Shown one piece after another: positions 42,604 to 51,145 of a DNA stretch of 64,000 nucleotides. A program made the translations under genes and the position numbers. A model generated the notes under the pieces. The model was not told where the DNA came from. It did no database searches and worked only from the letters and a program-made list of their open reading frames with translations. Location: NCBI GenBank assembly GCA_002292815.1, contig DBBX01000003.1, positions 1 through 64,000 of the forward strand, in the 5' to 3' direction. This stretch comes from Thiotrichaceae bacterium UBA973. Lineage in GTDB: Bacteria > Pseudomonadota > Gammaproteobacteria > Eutrophobiales > Eutrophobiaceae. Position 1 is the first letter of the stretch; the number at the start of each line of letters is the position of its first letter.

Positions 42604-42982
42604 TGTATGCGGATCACTCACATCATCATTTGGCATAGCATATTTTTTAATCTCAGCTGTAGCAGGGTCCAAGCGACCGATATAACCCCGCGTGTTACCG
42701 GCATACCAAACAATGCCTTGGTCATCGATAATTAAGTTATGTGGCCGTACATCATCACCCATATTATATTTCTTAAATTCACCCGAGGCTTGGATCAAGC
42801 ACGGCGATATAAGCACCGAGCTGCCCACAAAACCAGACCCTCCCATCAGGGGCAACATAAGGATCTCGAGGTCGAGAATCTTCATAAGGGACTTGCCATT
42901 CCTTGATGTCCAGCGACATAGCTTCGGCAACAACAATATCGGCAAAGAGGAGCAGTAATATAAATAAATGATTATGTTTCAT
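42535..42982 (-). pseudogene. Truncated, frameshifted streptogramin lyase-like gene
   Basis: The minus-strand start at 42982 encodes a signal peptide (MKHNHLFILLLLFADIVVA) and IKEWQVPYEDSRPRDPYVAP, followed by DGRVWFCGQLGAYIAVLDP. The frame then shifts near 42780 into EFKKYNMGDDVRPHNLIIDD, GIVWYAGNTRGYIGRLDP and PHTLVFDS. This is the repeat pattern of Vgb-like beta-propellers (W-G-x-IGRLDP). Only about two of the usual six to seven blades remain before it meets the other remnant, so it is nonfunctional. Confidence 0.75.
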
Positions 42983-43088
42983 ATCGAATAAGCCTGATTT
43001 CTATTTATTATAGACACCAATTAGCCGATAGTAGCTAGCGCGTCATCTGTTGATTCCTTTTATTTACTCTTTCTTTTAAACTCTGAAC

Positions 43089-43967
43089 ATGTCTTTATCT
43101 ATCCCCACATCATTGTTATGGCTCCCGGAAGCCACAGTGAACACATTATTACAATATTATGATTATCCCAATCCTAATAAGCCCGGTGAGATTATTGAAG
43201 GTTATGACAAACACCATGCGCTCAGAACAGCAAAGATGTGTGCCGCAGTTGCACATCATCTGGGGCATGATGATGAGAGGGTTCGTCAATATCAAATAGC
43301 CTGCTTACTGCATGACATGGGACGTGCAGGGCTTGATCAAGACCTGTTTGGAAAAATCTGGACCTGGGCTCGAACCGAGGGAATTCCAACGCGACCGGCA
43401 GAGTGGCGTGCGGTACACCCGGAGACAACATACGGTAATGAAACCGAAGCATTTTGGGCATTGTATCTATCCCGGTTAGAGGGACTAGGTATAAAAACCG
43501 AGGCATGGACAAAAGAACAAGTAGAAATGCGCCTAGGCTATTCTAGACGGTTAAGTCGACTCATAAAACAGGTAGAACCGAAACTTAAACAAGACGGTAT
43601 TCGATGGTTGGATTGGATGGAGCTAGTCACGCTCTATTATTATTACCCGGAAAAACTGGATGATGCCCCTGACTGGGTGCATGAGCTAGGAGAGATACTG
43701 GTCGCTTGCGAACAACTGGAAGCCTATAGTAATCGCGAACGTGGCAGTGACTACTATAATCGAAATGATGAGAACTTTATTGATGCTTTCAATTATCTGG
43801 AAGGCTTAAAAGAAAAAGGGCAGCTCAGTGATAAGGTTCTATCGGCGGTTCGTTTGTTAACCGGACAAGGTCTGTTTGACACTATATTGGCAGAAGCTCG
43901 CGACGGACAGTTATTAGATAAGGACTTAGATTATCTTCGTTCTTTAAATACCCAAGCTACAGCTTAA
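43089..43967 (+). CDS. HD-domain phosphohydrolase-like protein
   Basis: 292 aa. HD-type metal motif: KHHALRTA (H42/H43), ACLLHDMGRA (H75, D76) and a downstream Asp about 195 (ELVTLYYYYPEKLDD). Its substrate is unknown; related proteins hydrolyse nucleotides or cyclic dinucleotides, but no GYP motif is present so a c-di-GMP role is not indicated. A YjbQ gene follows after 9 bases. Confidence 0.72.
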   Translation: MSLSIPTSLLWLPEATVNTLLQYYDYPNPNKPGEIIEGYDKHHALRTAKMCAAVAHHLGHDDERVRQYQIACLLHDMGRAGLDQDLFGKIWTWARTEGIPTRPAEWRAVHPETTYGNETEAFWALYLSRLEGLGIKTEAWTKEQVEMRLGYSRRLSRLIKQVEPKLKQDGIRWLDWMELVTLYYYYPEKLDDAPDWVHELGEILVACEQLEAYSNRERGSDYYNRNDENFIDAFNYLEGLKEKGQLSDKVLSAVRLLTGQGLFDTILAEARDGQLLDKDLDYLRSLNTQATA

Positions 43968-43976
43968 GGAAAAAAG

Positions 43977-44399
43977 ATGGCCGTAATAACACAACAATTC
44001 TCATTAGATATGCAAGGCGCAACACAGATTGAGAATATTACAGAAAAAGTTCAAAACGGTTTATTAGAGTCCGGGCTTATAGCAGGCATTGTGACACTCT
44101 TCATTAAACACACCACGGCATCGATAATGATCTTTGAAGATGAACCCGGTTTGCGGATAGATACAAAAAATATTTGGGATAAATTAATCCCTGCCAAACC
44201 TGAATGGCAACATAATACACGCAACGCGGGAGAGACTAATGGTCATAGTCACTTGCGTGGTCAAATACAAGGTCAGTCATTGACTATTCCATTTACAGAA
44301 CAGACATTGATGTTAGGTACCTGGCAACAGATCGTTGTCATAGATTTTGATACCGCTGCGCGTACACGAAATATTATTTCCCAAATTATTGGAGAATAA
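43977..44399 (+). CDS. YjbQ / UPF0047 family, secondary thiamine-phosphate synthase
   Basis: 140 aa UPF0047 protein: LFIKHTTASIMIFEDEPGL, then GHSHLRGQIQGQSLTIPFTE and LGTWQQIVVIDFDTAART. Conserved His and Asp/Glu residues form the active site of the family; weak thiamine-phosphate synthase activity is reported for YjbQ of E. coli. It follows the HD-domain gene by 9 bases, so the pair is likely co-transcribed; the link between them is unknown. Confidence 0.85.
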   Translation: MAVITQQFSLDMQGATQIENITEKVQNGLLESGLIAGIVTLFIKHTTASIMIFEDEPGLRIDTKNIWDKLIPAKPEWQHNTRNAGETNGHSHLRGQIQGQSLTIPFTEQTLMLGTWQQIVVIDFDTAARTRNIISQIIGE

Positions 44400-44410
44400 A
44401 TTTGATAAAC

Positions 44411-45286
44411 CTAATATGGTTCTACATGAATAAAGGCATCACCGACATTAAATTGTTCTTCAATTAATATCTCGACCTGATCGGCAATTTTATGTGATTC
44501 TTCTGTAGTCAGTTCTGCATCTACAGAGATTACGATGTCGATAGCAATGTCGGATCCTATCCAGCGCGATCGTATACGATCTGCAGCTTTAACGCCTTGG
44601 ATAGTTATTACTGCAGTTTTAATATCTTCAGGATCAATTGCATACTCATCAACAAGCACGGGAAAGGCGCTTTTATATAAATTATATGCAAGATAAAATA
44701 CAAATCCAGCAACGCCCAGAGCACAAAGTCGATCAAGTATTAAAAAGCCCATGCTTGATAATTGCCAGCCAATAATCACAACAACCGTCGTTAAAACATC
44801 GGCAAAGGTATGTGCTGCATCGGCAAGCATAATCCCGGATTGCAGACGACGAGCCCAATATCGTTGCCAAGTTGCCAGAACGATATTCACGATTAGCACA
44901 CCAACCATTAATACAAGCTCCCAAGTGCCACTGACGATTTCCGTTGTCTCTTTAGTAAATGCACTTTTAGCAATTTCTATTGCCATTACAGCAAGTAACG
45001 TTGCCAGGCCAAATACGGCTAATGTTTCAAATTTTCGATGACCATACGGATGTTCACGATCAGCTGGCATAGCCGATAAGCGTAATACAATCCAGGCAAC
45101 AATATTATTAGCAACATCCGTTAATGAATGAATACAGTCGGCGAGTATGGCAAGTGAATTGGTAGATAAACCAACAAATAGTTTAACAAGGAGCACCAGT
45201 ATATTCGCACAACCCTCAAGTATAATTAAGCGTTGAACCTTTCTGTCACGGTCAGTGTATTCGGTATGGTTGGGTTCGCTTGTCAT
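44411..45286 (-). CDS. Cation diffusion facilitator metal exporter (FieF-like)
   Basis: 291 aa with six membrane segments. The paired metal site motifs are LADCIHSLTDVANN in TM2 and LADAAHTFADVLTT in TM5 (D-x3-H-x3-D type with D,D,H,D pattern). A C-terminal cytosolic domain (about 205-291) follows. Divalent metal/proton antiport, substrate Zn/Fe/Cd/Mn not distinguishable. Convergent with the YjbQ gene; 11 bases apart. Confidence 0.9.
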   Translation of the reverse strand: MTSEPNHTEYTDRDRKVQRLIILEGCANILVLLVKLFVGLSTNSLAILADCIHSLTDVANNIVAWIVLRLSAMPADREHPYGHRKFETLAVFGLATLLAVMAIEIAKSAFTKETTEIVSGTWELVLMVGVLIVNIVLATWQRYWARRLQSGIMLADAAHTFADVLTTVVVIIGWQLSSMGFLILDRLCALGVAGFVFYLAYNLYKSAFPVLVDEYAIDPEDIKTAVITIQGVKAADRIRSRWIGSDIAIDIVISVDAELTTEESHKIADQVEILIEEQFNVGDAFIHVEPY

Positions 45287-45347
45287 TAGAAAATTTAATC
45301 CGTTAACACTAGCAAGCTTTAAAACTTATTAAGTAGCTGATTGGAAA

Positions 45348-46250
45348 TTATATTTCATTTTTTTCTGTAAAATCTTTACACCTGTTGGTGAACGACCGCA
45401 CACTAGCTGGAATAGGTACTCTCAATGTAGCCAGTTTGATCAGAAGAACACCACCTTCTTTAATTAAACGATAGGCATACATAAATTGTATGTTTTTCTT
45501 ATCATTTATATCAGTCAACAGGCTGTTCAAGCTGTCTTCGTATTCTTCTTTGGCTGCTATGTAGCTTGGCCAGACATCAAACATTACCGGGTCGGTACGA
45601 ATTGTTTCACAAGTCATCTTAGCCATGATACCCAATTCGAGGATCTTATTATTGACATCAGAAAAAGCACCATCCCCTATCGTGACAGTACATATTGCAC
45701 TTGTGATCTTATCAATTTCTGACATGGTTTGAGAGATCTTGATATATCGGCTTTGAAAAAAATCTTCTATCGGCAAAGAGAAAACCTTGAACGGTTCACC
45801 CCAAAGTTCGTCAACACCTTCCCCACCATCAGCAAGCTTGATATTTTTTCCTAAAGCCAATGCCTCTATAAAACATCTGCCACACTCACGCAGTAGCTCA
45901 TTGCTGGTTTCAATCTTAACCCCCGCTTCTTCAAGCTCAACAATTGCCGTTAAAATTTGTCGTCCTCGATTTAATAATGAACCCGCTAACATTGCACCTT
46001 TAACACGTTTTCTTGCCGGATTATCTTCGGCCTCATAAACCGCACGAATATCATCCAAACGCTTGCTGGGTGTATTGATTCCCTGCTCCACATGATGGAA
46101 CACTCGGCGCGTTAATTGATCGATCATTTGTTTCTTGTCAGCATAGCTATCCTTATGTAAGTGATAACTTCTAATCCAGTAACCATCGTAATATACGCAC
46201 GATTTACCCGCGATATCACGCGTCGTACCATTTTCCACTTCATCAGACAT
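45348..46250 (-). CDS. Uncharacterised soluble protein (300 aa)
   Basis: 300 aa with no signal peptide or membrane segment; mostly alpha-helical. Distinctive parts are CVYYDGYWIRSYHLHKDSYA near residue 18, LLRECGRCFIEALALGKNI and KMTCETIRTDPVMFDVWPSY. Several cysteines are scattered without a metal-binding spacing. It is in good coding frame and of normal codon use, but I do not recognise the family. It is divergent from the macro-like gene (204-base gap), which is convergent with the DMT transporter. Confidence 0.6.
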   Translation of the reverse strand: MSDEVENGTTRDIAGKSCVYYDGYWIRSYHLHKDSYADKKQMIDQLTRRVFHHVEQGINTPSKRLDDIRAVYEAEDNPARKRVKGAMLAGSLLNRGRQILTAIVELEEAGVKIETSNELLRECGRCFIEALALGKNIKLADGGEGVDELWGEPFKVFSLPIEDFFQSRYIKISQTMSEIDKITSAICTVTIGDGAFSDVNNKILELGIMAKMTCETIRTDPVMFDVWPSYIAAKEEYEDSLNSLLTDINDKKNIQFMYAYRLIKEGGVLLIKLATLRVPIPASVRSFTNRCKDFTEKNEI

Positions 46251-46454
46251 AGTAAGTTTTTAAGACCATTTAACCGTTAAAATTAGACGACACAATATAT
46301 GCGGCATATTGTAATACTTCTGGGCAAATCCTCATACCCAGACAAGCAGGATTTATCCATCTATGAAGAAAGACCGATCTGGAACAGTCCAACATAACAC
46401 CAAATATAATTCGCCCTGTATAGATGGGTTTAAACTCGCTATGCTGTTAATGGA

Positions 46455-46949
46455 ATGCCAAATAACATCAATCAGCTTGATAGGATTGCCAGTAAAACGA
46501 TCATACAGTTCACCGAAACTGATCCCGCCAACTTAAAGGTCGATGCCGTTGTCGAGGAACAGGACACAAACCTATTGCCCGGTAAGGCTCCTGTCATCTT
46601 GGAAACCGTTGAAAGCTTTCCTGCACTGGTTGATAACATGGAGCAACAGATTCGCGAGATACCCGGTAGTGTCATCGTTAAAAGATCCAAGCCTAGACGA
46701 TTGATTGCGATTATCTACGATATTGAACACACACCCATTTGCAAGGAAGCATGGGGCCAGGAAGTGTTACAGAAAATATTTGCACAATGTTATCAGCACA
46801 AGATTAACAGTCTCGCTATGCCGCTATTAGCTACTACTTATGGGAAACTAACAGACGAAACCATCATAGATTTATTACAGGAACTTCTAATAAAGAATCA
46901 ACATCATTATCCAAAAAGGATATTTATTTACGAAAAGCAGGAAGATTAA
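46455..46949 (+). CDS. Macro-domain-like protein
   Basis: 164 aa. The second half has a macro-like segment: RLIAIIYDIEHTPICKEAWG, INSLAMPLLATTYGKLTDET and a C-terminal RIFIYE strand. Macro domains bind ADP-ribose; the usual NxxN and phosphate-loop residues are not clearly kept, so binding is doubtful. The N-terminal region (EEQDTNLLPGKAPVILE) suits a shortened fold. Function unknown. Divergent from the 300-aa unknown gene. Confidence 0.5.
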   Translation: MPNNINQLDRIASKTIIQFTETDPANLKVDAVVEEQDTNLLPGKAPVILETVESFPALVDNMEQQIREIPGSVIVKRSKPRRLIAIIYDIEHTPICKEAWGQEVLQKIFAQCYQHKINSLAMPLLATTYGKLTDETIIDLLQELLIKNQHHYPKRIFIYEKQED

Positions 46950-46969
46950 TGCTACTTACTCGAACTTTT

Positions 46970-47878
46970 TTATAGATCATCAGCTACATGATGATGGCCT
47001 CGAGAATGCGACTGCATAGCAAAACCAAGCCCGATAAACACGATCAGTACGCCTAAGATAAAATTAAGCTCGATCGCTTCACCTAAAAATAAATAGCCTA
47101 ATATGATAGCGGTAATCGGATTTAATGTGACAAAGATCGTAGTATATGTTGCCGTGCTTTTATTCAAGACCCAATTCAACAGGAAGAATGCAAGTCCACC
47201 CGCTACTATACCTAAATAAACCATTAAACCTATTTGCGCGGGTGTAAGTAAGCTTACATGTTCATCGATGCCGTTAGCGATACTAAATGGCAGTAGACAC
47301 AAACATCCAGTCAACATTGCCAATGGCGTCATCGTTGAAGCTGGCACTTCTTGCAAAACCGCTCGCGCAAAAGTGGCATAGATTCCACCAATAATCGCCG
47401 TAAACAACATGATGATCTCTCCTTTGAATAAGGTTCCGTCTCCCGAAATCATCATCAACTTATCTGATAGAGCAACCGTAAGACCGAGCAAGGTAAGCCC
47501 AATGGCAATTAATGAGTTTTTGTTGATGTTCTCATGACCAATAGCCTTACTAATTAACATCGCCCAGATCGGCATCGTTGCTAACACTAGAGAACCTCTT
47601 GCTGCGCTGGTATGTACGAAACCCCATGAAAACATAAAAGGAAACAATGCAAAAAACAAAGCCCCGAGACCAGCAATCTTTAGTAATAGGATTTTAGTTA
47701 ATCGTGATGTGCGAAACAGAAAGAACAGCGGCAACATTGCAAAACCACCAAAGAGATAACGCATAAAGGCGATTTCGACCGGATCCAGTACTGTAACCAG
47801 ATAACGTGTGGCAACAGATGCTGTACCGGTAAGAATATGGCAACACATGATTGCCAGGGTTGGTTTCCACATACTCAT
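46970..47878 (-). CDS. EamA-family DMT transporter
   Basis: 302 aa with ten hydrophobic segments arranged in two EamA repeats, typified by VEIAFMRYLFGGFAMLPLFFL, TSAARGSLVLATMPIWAMLI and VTLNPITAIILGYLFLGEAI. A short His-rich tail (SHSRGHHHVADDL) follows the last helix, unusual for the family and possibly metal-binding. Exported metabolite unknown. Convergent with the macro-like gene (20-base gap). Confidence 0.87.
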   Translation of the reverse strand: MSMWKPTLAIMCCHILTGTASVATRYLVTVLDPVEIAFMRYLFGGFAMLPLFFLFRTSRLTKILLLKIAGLGALFFALFPFMFSWGFVHTSAARGSLVLATMPIWAMLISKAIGHENINKNSLIAIGLTLLGLTVALSDKLMMISGDGTLFKGEIIMLFTAIIGGIYATFARAVLQEVPASTMTPLAMLTGCLCLLPFSIANGIDEHVSLLTPAQIGLMVYLGIVAGGLAFFLLNWVLNKSTATYTTIFVTLNPITAIILGYLFLGEAIELNFILGVLIVFIGLGFAMQSHSRGHHHVADDL

Positions 47879-48114
47879 AGGTTAATTTCAATATATTTAG
47901 GCAGCAAGTTGACTGAAGATATGACTATATTATGAGTAGAATATTATTTTTATTTAAAAAAGATGATAATTACGAAAGCCATATTTATTATGGTTTACCA
48001 ATAGCACTATGTATAGGTCATTCATCCTAAAAATCCAGCGATATGTAAACTTATGCTTGTTCTTATACACTAACATCAACTTATCTGAATAAATTTAATA
48101 CGGATCTTAATTAT

Positions 48115-48864
48115 ATGCATAACGCACTCGTTATTGGCGCATCAGGTGGTATTGGAATAGCGATGACTCAGCTTCTACTGGAGAAAGACATCCATGTCAT
48201 TGCTAGTGTCAGAAAACATCAAATAAGTAAATTTGAACCACTAAACAAGCTAAAAGCAGACTATAAATCACAGTTCACAATAGTTTCTATGGATATTAGT
48301 GCCCAGGAAAGTGTAGAAAAGGCATTCACTTCAATATCTGAACAGACAAATAAGTTACATTTTATTATTAATTGCACTGGTCTATTGCATGATAGCAAGG
48401 GTCTTCAACCTGAAAAACGTCTGGAAGATATTAATGCTGATCATCTCGCCCAGTCTTTTGCAATTAATTCAATTGGCCCTTTACTCATTGCTCGCTATGC
48501 GCTGCCATTGCTTCGTCATGAAGAACGCAGCGTGCTATCGAATACTTCTGCCCGTGTCGGTAGTATTTCCGATAACCGCGCTGGCGGCTGGTATGCCTAC
48601 CGAGCGGCAAAGGCGGCACAAAATATGATCACTAAAAATATCGCAATTGAATTGAAAAGACGCTCACCGAATACTATTTGTGTGGGTCTACATCCCGGTA
48701 CTGTGGATACTGATTTATCCAAGCCGTTTCAAAGAAACCTAAAGCCAGGACAACTTATAACAACAGAGCAATCAGCGAGTTATCTGTATAAGGTCATTAG
48801 TAAGTTGGATAACAAAGATAGCGGCAAAGTATTTGCCTGGGATGGCAGTGAAGTATTTCCTTAA
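48115..48864 (+). CDS. Short-chain dehydrogenase, CsgA/C-factor-like
   Basis: 249 aa SDR. The N-terminal GASGGIGIAMTQ binds NAD(P). The catalytic tetrad region is SNTSARVGSISDNRAGGWYA followed by YRAAKAAQNM (Y and K), and NCTGLL. It is of the C-factor/sniffer type. In other gammaproteobacteria a gene like this occurs near photolyase, DUF3429 and FAD-amine-oxidase genes; the last two are neighbours here too. Substrate unknown. Confidence 0.85.
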   Translation: MHNALVIGASGGIGIAMTQLLLEKDIHVIASVRKHQISKFEPLNKLKADYKSQFTIVSMDISAQESVEKAFTSISEQTNKLHFIINCTGLLHDSKGLQPEKRLEDINADHLAQSFAINSIGPLLIARYALPLLRHEERSVLSNTSARVGSISDNRAGGWYAYRAAKAAQNMITKNIAIELKRRSPNTICVGLHPGTVDTDLSKPFQRNLKPGQLITTEQSASYLYKVISKLDNKDSGKVFAWDGSEVFP

Positions 48865-48869
48865 TTAAA

Positions 48870-48885
48870 AAGTCTAATTAGACTT
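48870..48885. terminator. Short dyad between convergent genes
   Basis: AAGTCTAATTAGACTT, a perfect palindrome 5 bases after the SDR stop. There is a T-rich but short tail and a second partial GTCTAATT follows. Probably the 3' end of the convergent SDR and DUF3429 transcripts. Confidence 0.45.
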
Positions 48886-48900
48886 ACTTCGTCTAATTCA

Positions 48901-49362
48901 TCATCCCATAGAATAAACAGTACCCAGACCAATCAGCATGAATAGTGTAACCACAATGGTCAATCTGAACCGCATAAGCATGTACCATACCGGTAATAGG
49001 TTATTTAATTCTGAATACTTCTCATAAACAAACAGAAGTGGGTATGCAATACAAAGCATCAGCAACGCAGCAGGCAAAGGACTGATTAGCACTAACCATC
49101 CAATTAGCCCTGGCAATACGCTAATTGATAATAATAAGCCTTGTCTTTGTATCGAATCAGTCTTCAGTAACAAGCCCCAATGAACCGCGCCAATGAAGCC
49201 AAGGATAACCGCACCATAGGAAACGAATGCAATCATTGCATACGAACTAAGCTCTTTACTATCCGAGTAAATACCCACCAAGCTAATGACAAACGGTAAC
49301 AACCCACCGTAACTTAAACAATAGATAATAGTTTTAGTTTTGTCTGTGATCTCATTATTCAT
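48901..49362 (-). CDS. DUF3429 membrane protein
   Basis: 153 aa with five hydrophobic segments and the family motif AVILGFIGAVHWGLLL. The DUF3429 family is uncharacterised and found mainly in gammaproteobacteria and fungi. Inner-membrane location. Convergent with the SDR gene (36-base gap). Same-strand neighbour is the VOC gene 23 bases away, with which it is likely co-transcribed. Confidence 0.85.
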   Translation of the reverse strand: MNNEITDKTKTIIYCLSYGGLLPFVISLVGIYSDSKELSSYAMIAFVSYGAVILGFIGAVHWGLLLKTDSIQRQGLLLSISVLPGLIGWLVLISPLPAALLMLCIAYPLLFVYEKYSELNNLLPVWYMLMRFRLTIVVTLFMLIGLGTVYSMG

Positions 49363-49385
49363 AGATAAAAACAGCTTTATAAAAA

Positions 49386-49679
49386 TTATTTTGTTTCAAT
49401 AATTTCAACTGAGTTTCCAAACGGATCTTTAATATAAACTGAAGCCGTTCCATCTCGATGCTTTGTTAATTTACCAAAAGCTTCAGCATTTGTACTTTCA
49501 ATTGCAAAATGTGGAGGGTGTTGGTCCGGCATGACCAGGGCGAGAGAAAGGTTGCTAAACTTGAGTAATGCCCATGTTTCATCTTCATAATCTAGACTGG
49601 CATCAAACTTATCGGTATACCATTTTACCGCTGTTTTAATATTGTTCACCTGTATAGCAACATGATGTATCTTGTCCAT
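49386..49679 (-). CDS. VOC-family protein (97 aa)
   Basis: 97 aa single VOC half-fold: IHHVAIQVNNIKTAVKWYTD, then YEDETWALLKFSNLSLALVM and the C-terminal DPFGNSVEIIETK. The His and Glu pattern (H4/H5, E in VEI) could bind metal. Shorter than usual (about 120 aa) but with a complete beta-alpha-beta-beta-beta unit. Likely co-transcribed with the DUF3429 gene; divergent from the FAD-oxidoreductase gene. Confidence 0.82.
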   Translation of the reverse strand: MDKIHHVAIQVNNIKTAVKWYTDKFDASLDYEDETWALLKFSNLSLALVMPDQHPPHFAIESTNAEAFGKLTKHRDGTASVYIKDPFGNSVEIIETK

Positions 49680-49822
49680 AATAAGTCCTGCCGATTAGAT
49701 AGATTATGACAATTTTATAGTGTATTAACTAACTAAGCATGCATTGTAAAACAGATGTCGTCGAAGACAAGAGACTTAACACAATTTTAGCCTAAGACTA
49801 TTCAATTTAGACATAAAAACAT

Positions 49823-50803
49823 ATGAAACGTATCGCCATCATTGGGGCAGGAATGTCCGGCCTCACCGTTGCAAATCAGCTCAAAGAAATAGCATCAGTT
49901 CAAATATTTGAAAAATCGCGTGGTGTCAGCGGAAGGATGTCGACGCGTTACGCCGAGCCCTACCAGTTTGATCATGGCGCTCAGGATTTTACTGTTCGCG
50001 ACGAAGCGTTTAAATCTTTTTTAACCCCCTATATAAATGCGGGGATCTTGCATGAATGGAAACCAAGATTAATGCTGTTAGAAAAAGGACAGATAGCTAA
50101 AATAAGAGACTGGTCAGAAATACATTATGTCCCTGTGCCGAAGATGAATGAATTATGTATCGCTATGGCAAAGGAGATTGATGTCAATTTAAATACAGAA
50201 ATCACCGAAATAGAAAAACGAAATCAGCATTGGTTCCTAAAAACTAAAGATGAACAAACATTCGGGCCATATGAATGGATCATCAATACAACACCTGCAC
50301 CACAAGCCGAAAAACTTTTACCCGCCTCTTTTTCGGGAAATCACCTTTTTAAAAGATGTAAAATGCTTGGTTGTTATACTCTAATGTTAGCTATCAGTCA
50401 GCCATTGCCATGGGAATGGCAAGCGGCAATAGTAAAGAACTCACTTATTTCATGGATGGCATTAAATTCAAATAAACCTGGTCGCGATAATAAACAAACA
50501 CTAGTTATTCAAACCGATAACCAATGGTCGGAAGACCATATAGATGAAGCGACATCAGATATACAGCAGCTTATTCTGAATGAGCTAAACAGCCTGTTGT
50601 TATATGATTTTTCAAGTAGTGAATATATGACAACACATCGCTGGCGATATGCAGATACTAATCAGGCTACCGCTGTCGATTACCATATCGATGATGAACT
50701 AAAACTTGGGGCATGTGGTGATTGGTTTATAAAAGGACGTATAGAAGCTGCCTTTTTGAGCGGATATAGGCTCGCTAATAGCCTAAAACAGTTTCTGTCC
50801 TGA
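49823..50803 (+). CDS. FAD-dependent oxidoreductase, renalase-like
   Basis: 326 aa. The N-terminal GAGMSGLTVANQL binds FAD, followed by EKSRGVSGRMSTRYAEPY and FDHGAQDFTV, the pattern of COG3380/renalase-type NAD(P)/FAD amine oxidases. A C-terminal GDWFIKGRIEAAFLSGYRLA completes the FAD site. Bacterial renalase-like enzymes oxidise isomers of NADH; the function here is not proven. Divergent from the VOC gene. Related genes occur in photo-oxidative clusters. Confidence 0.82.
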   Translation: MKRIAIIGAGMSGLTVANQLKEIASVQIFEKSRGVSGRMSTRYAEPYQFDHGAQDFTVRDEAFKSFLTPYINAGILHEWKPRLMLLEKGQIAKIRDWSEIHYVPVPKMNELCIAMAKEIDVNLNTEITEIEKRNQHWFLKTKDEQTFGPYEWIINTTPAPQAEKLLPASFSGNHLFKRCKMLGCYTLMLAISQPLPWEWQAAIVKNSLISWMALNSNKPGRDNKQTLVIQTDNQWSEDHIDEATSDIQQLILNELNSLLLYDFSSSEYMTTHRWRYADTNQATAVDYHIDDELKLGACGDWFIKGRIEAAFLSGYRLANSLKQFLS

Positions 50804-51145
50804 AATAATGCCAATATATTATTTGATTCTATGTTAAAGTGTAAGAATCTCGACACCAGTAAGTGTCCAGAGCGTCATCACTAGTTGTTAGTTCGCCTCA
50901 CTGCATTGCCTTTATTTATAATCGCAATCCATCCAAAGAGTCCAACTGTTCCTCCCTTTGAGAACCAATTACTGCATGCCGCACTTACGGCAAAGCTATC
51001 TACTGCCCCGATCTGTTTGCACGTTTACGTGTGCGCAATCTTTAGAGCTTATTTTACTTAGCCAAATTTATAAGTTATTTCGCTGACTTTTTGCTCGAAT
51101 GAGCAAGTTACGAAATGATACAAACCTATATTTAGGAAATTATTA
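50804..51145. other. Leader region of the rhlE gene
   Basis: 342 bases with no gene. A stem-loop TTGCTC-GAAT-GAGCAA (51091-51106) stands 40 bases before the rhlE start. Long untranslated leaders with stem-loops are common for cold-induced helicase genes; the sequence shows the layout but no proven regulation. TAGGA (51132-51136) is the ribosome binding site of rhlE. Confidence 0.45.
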
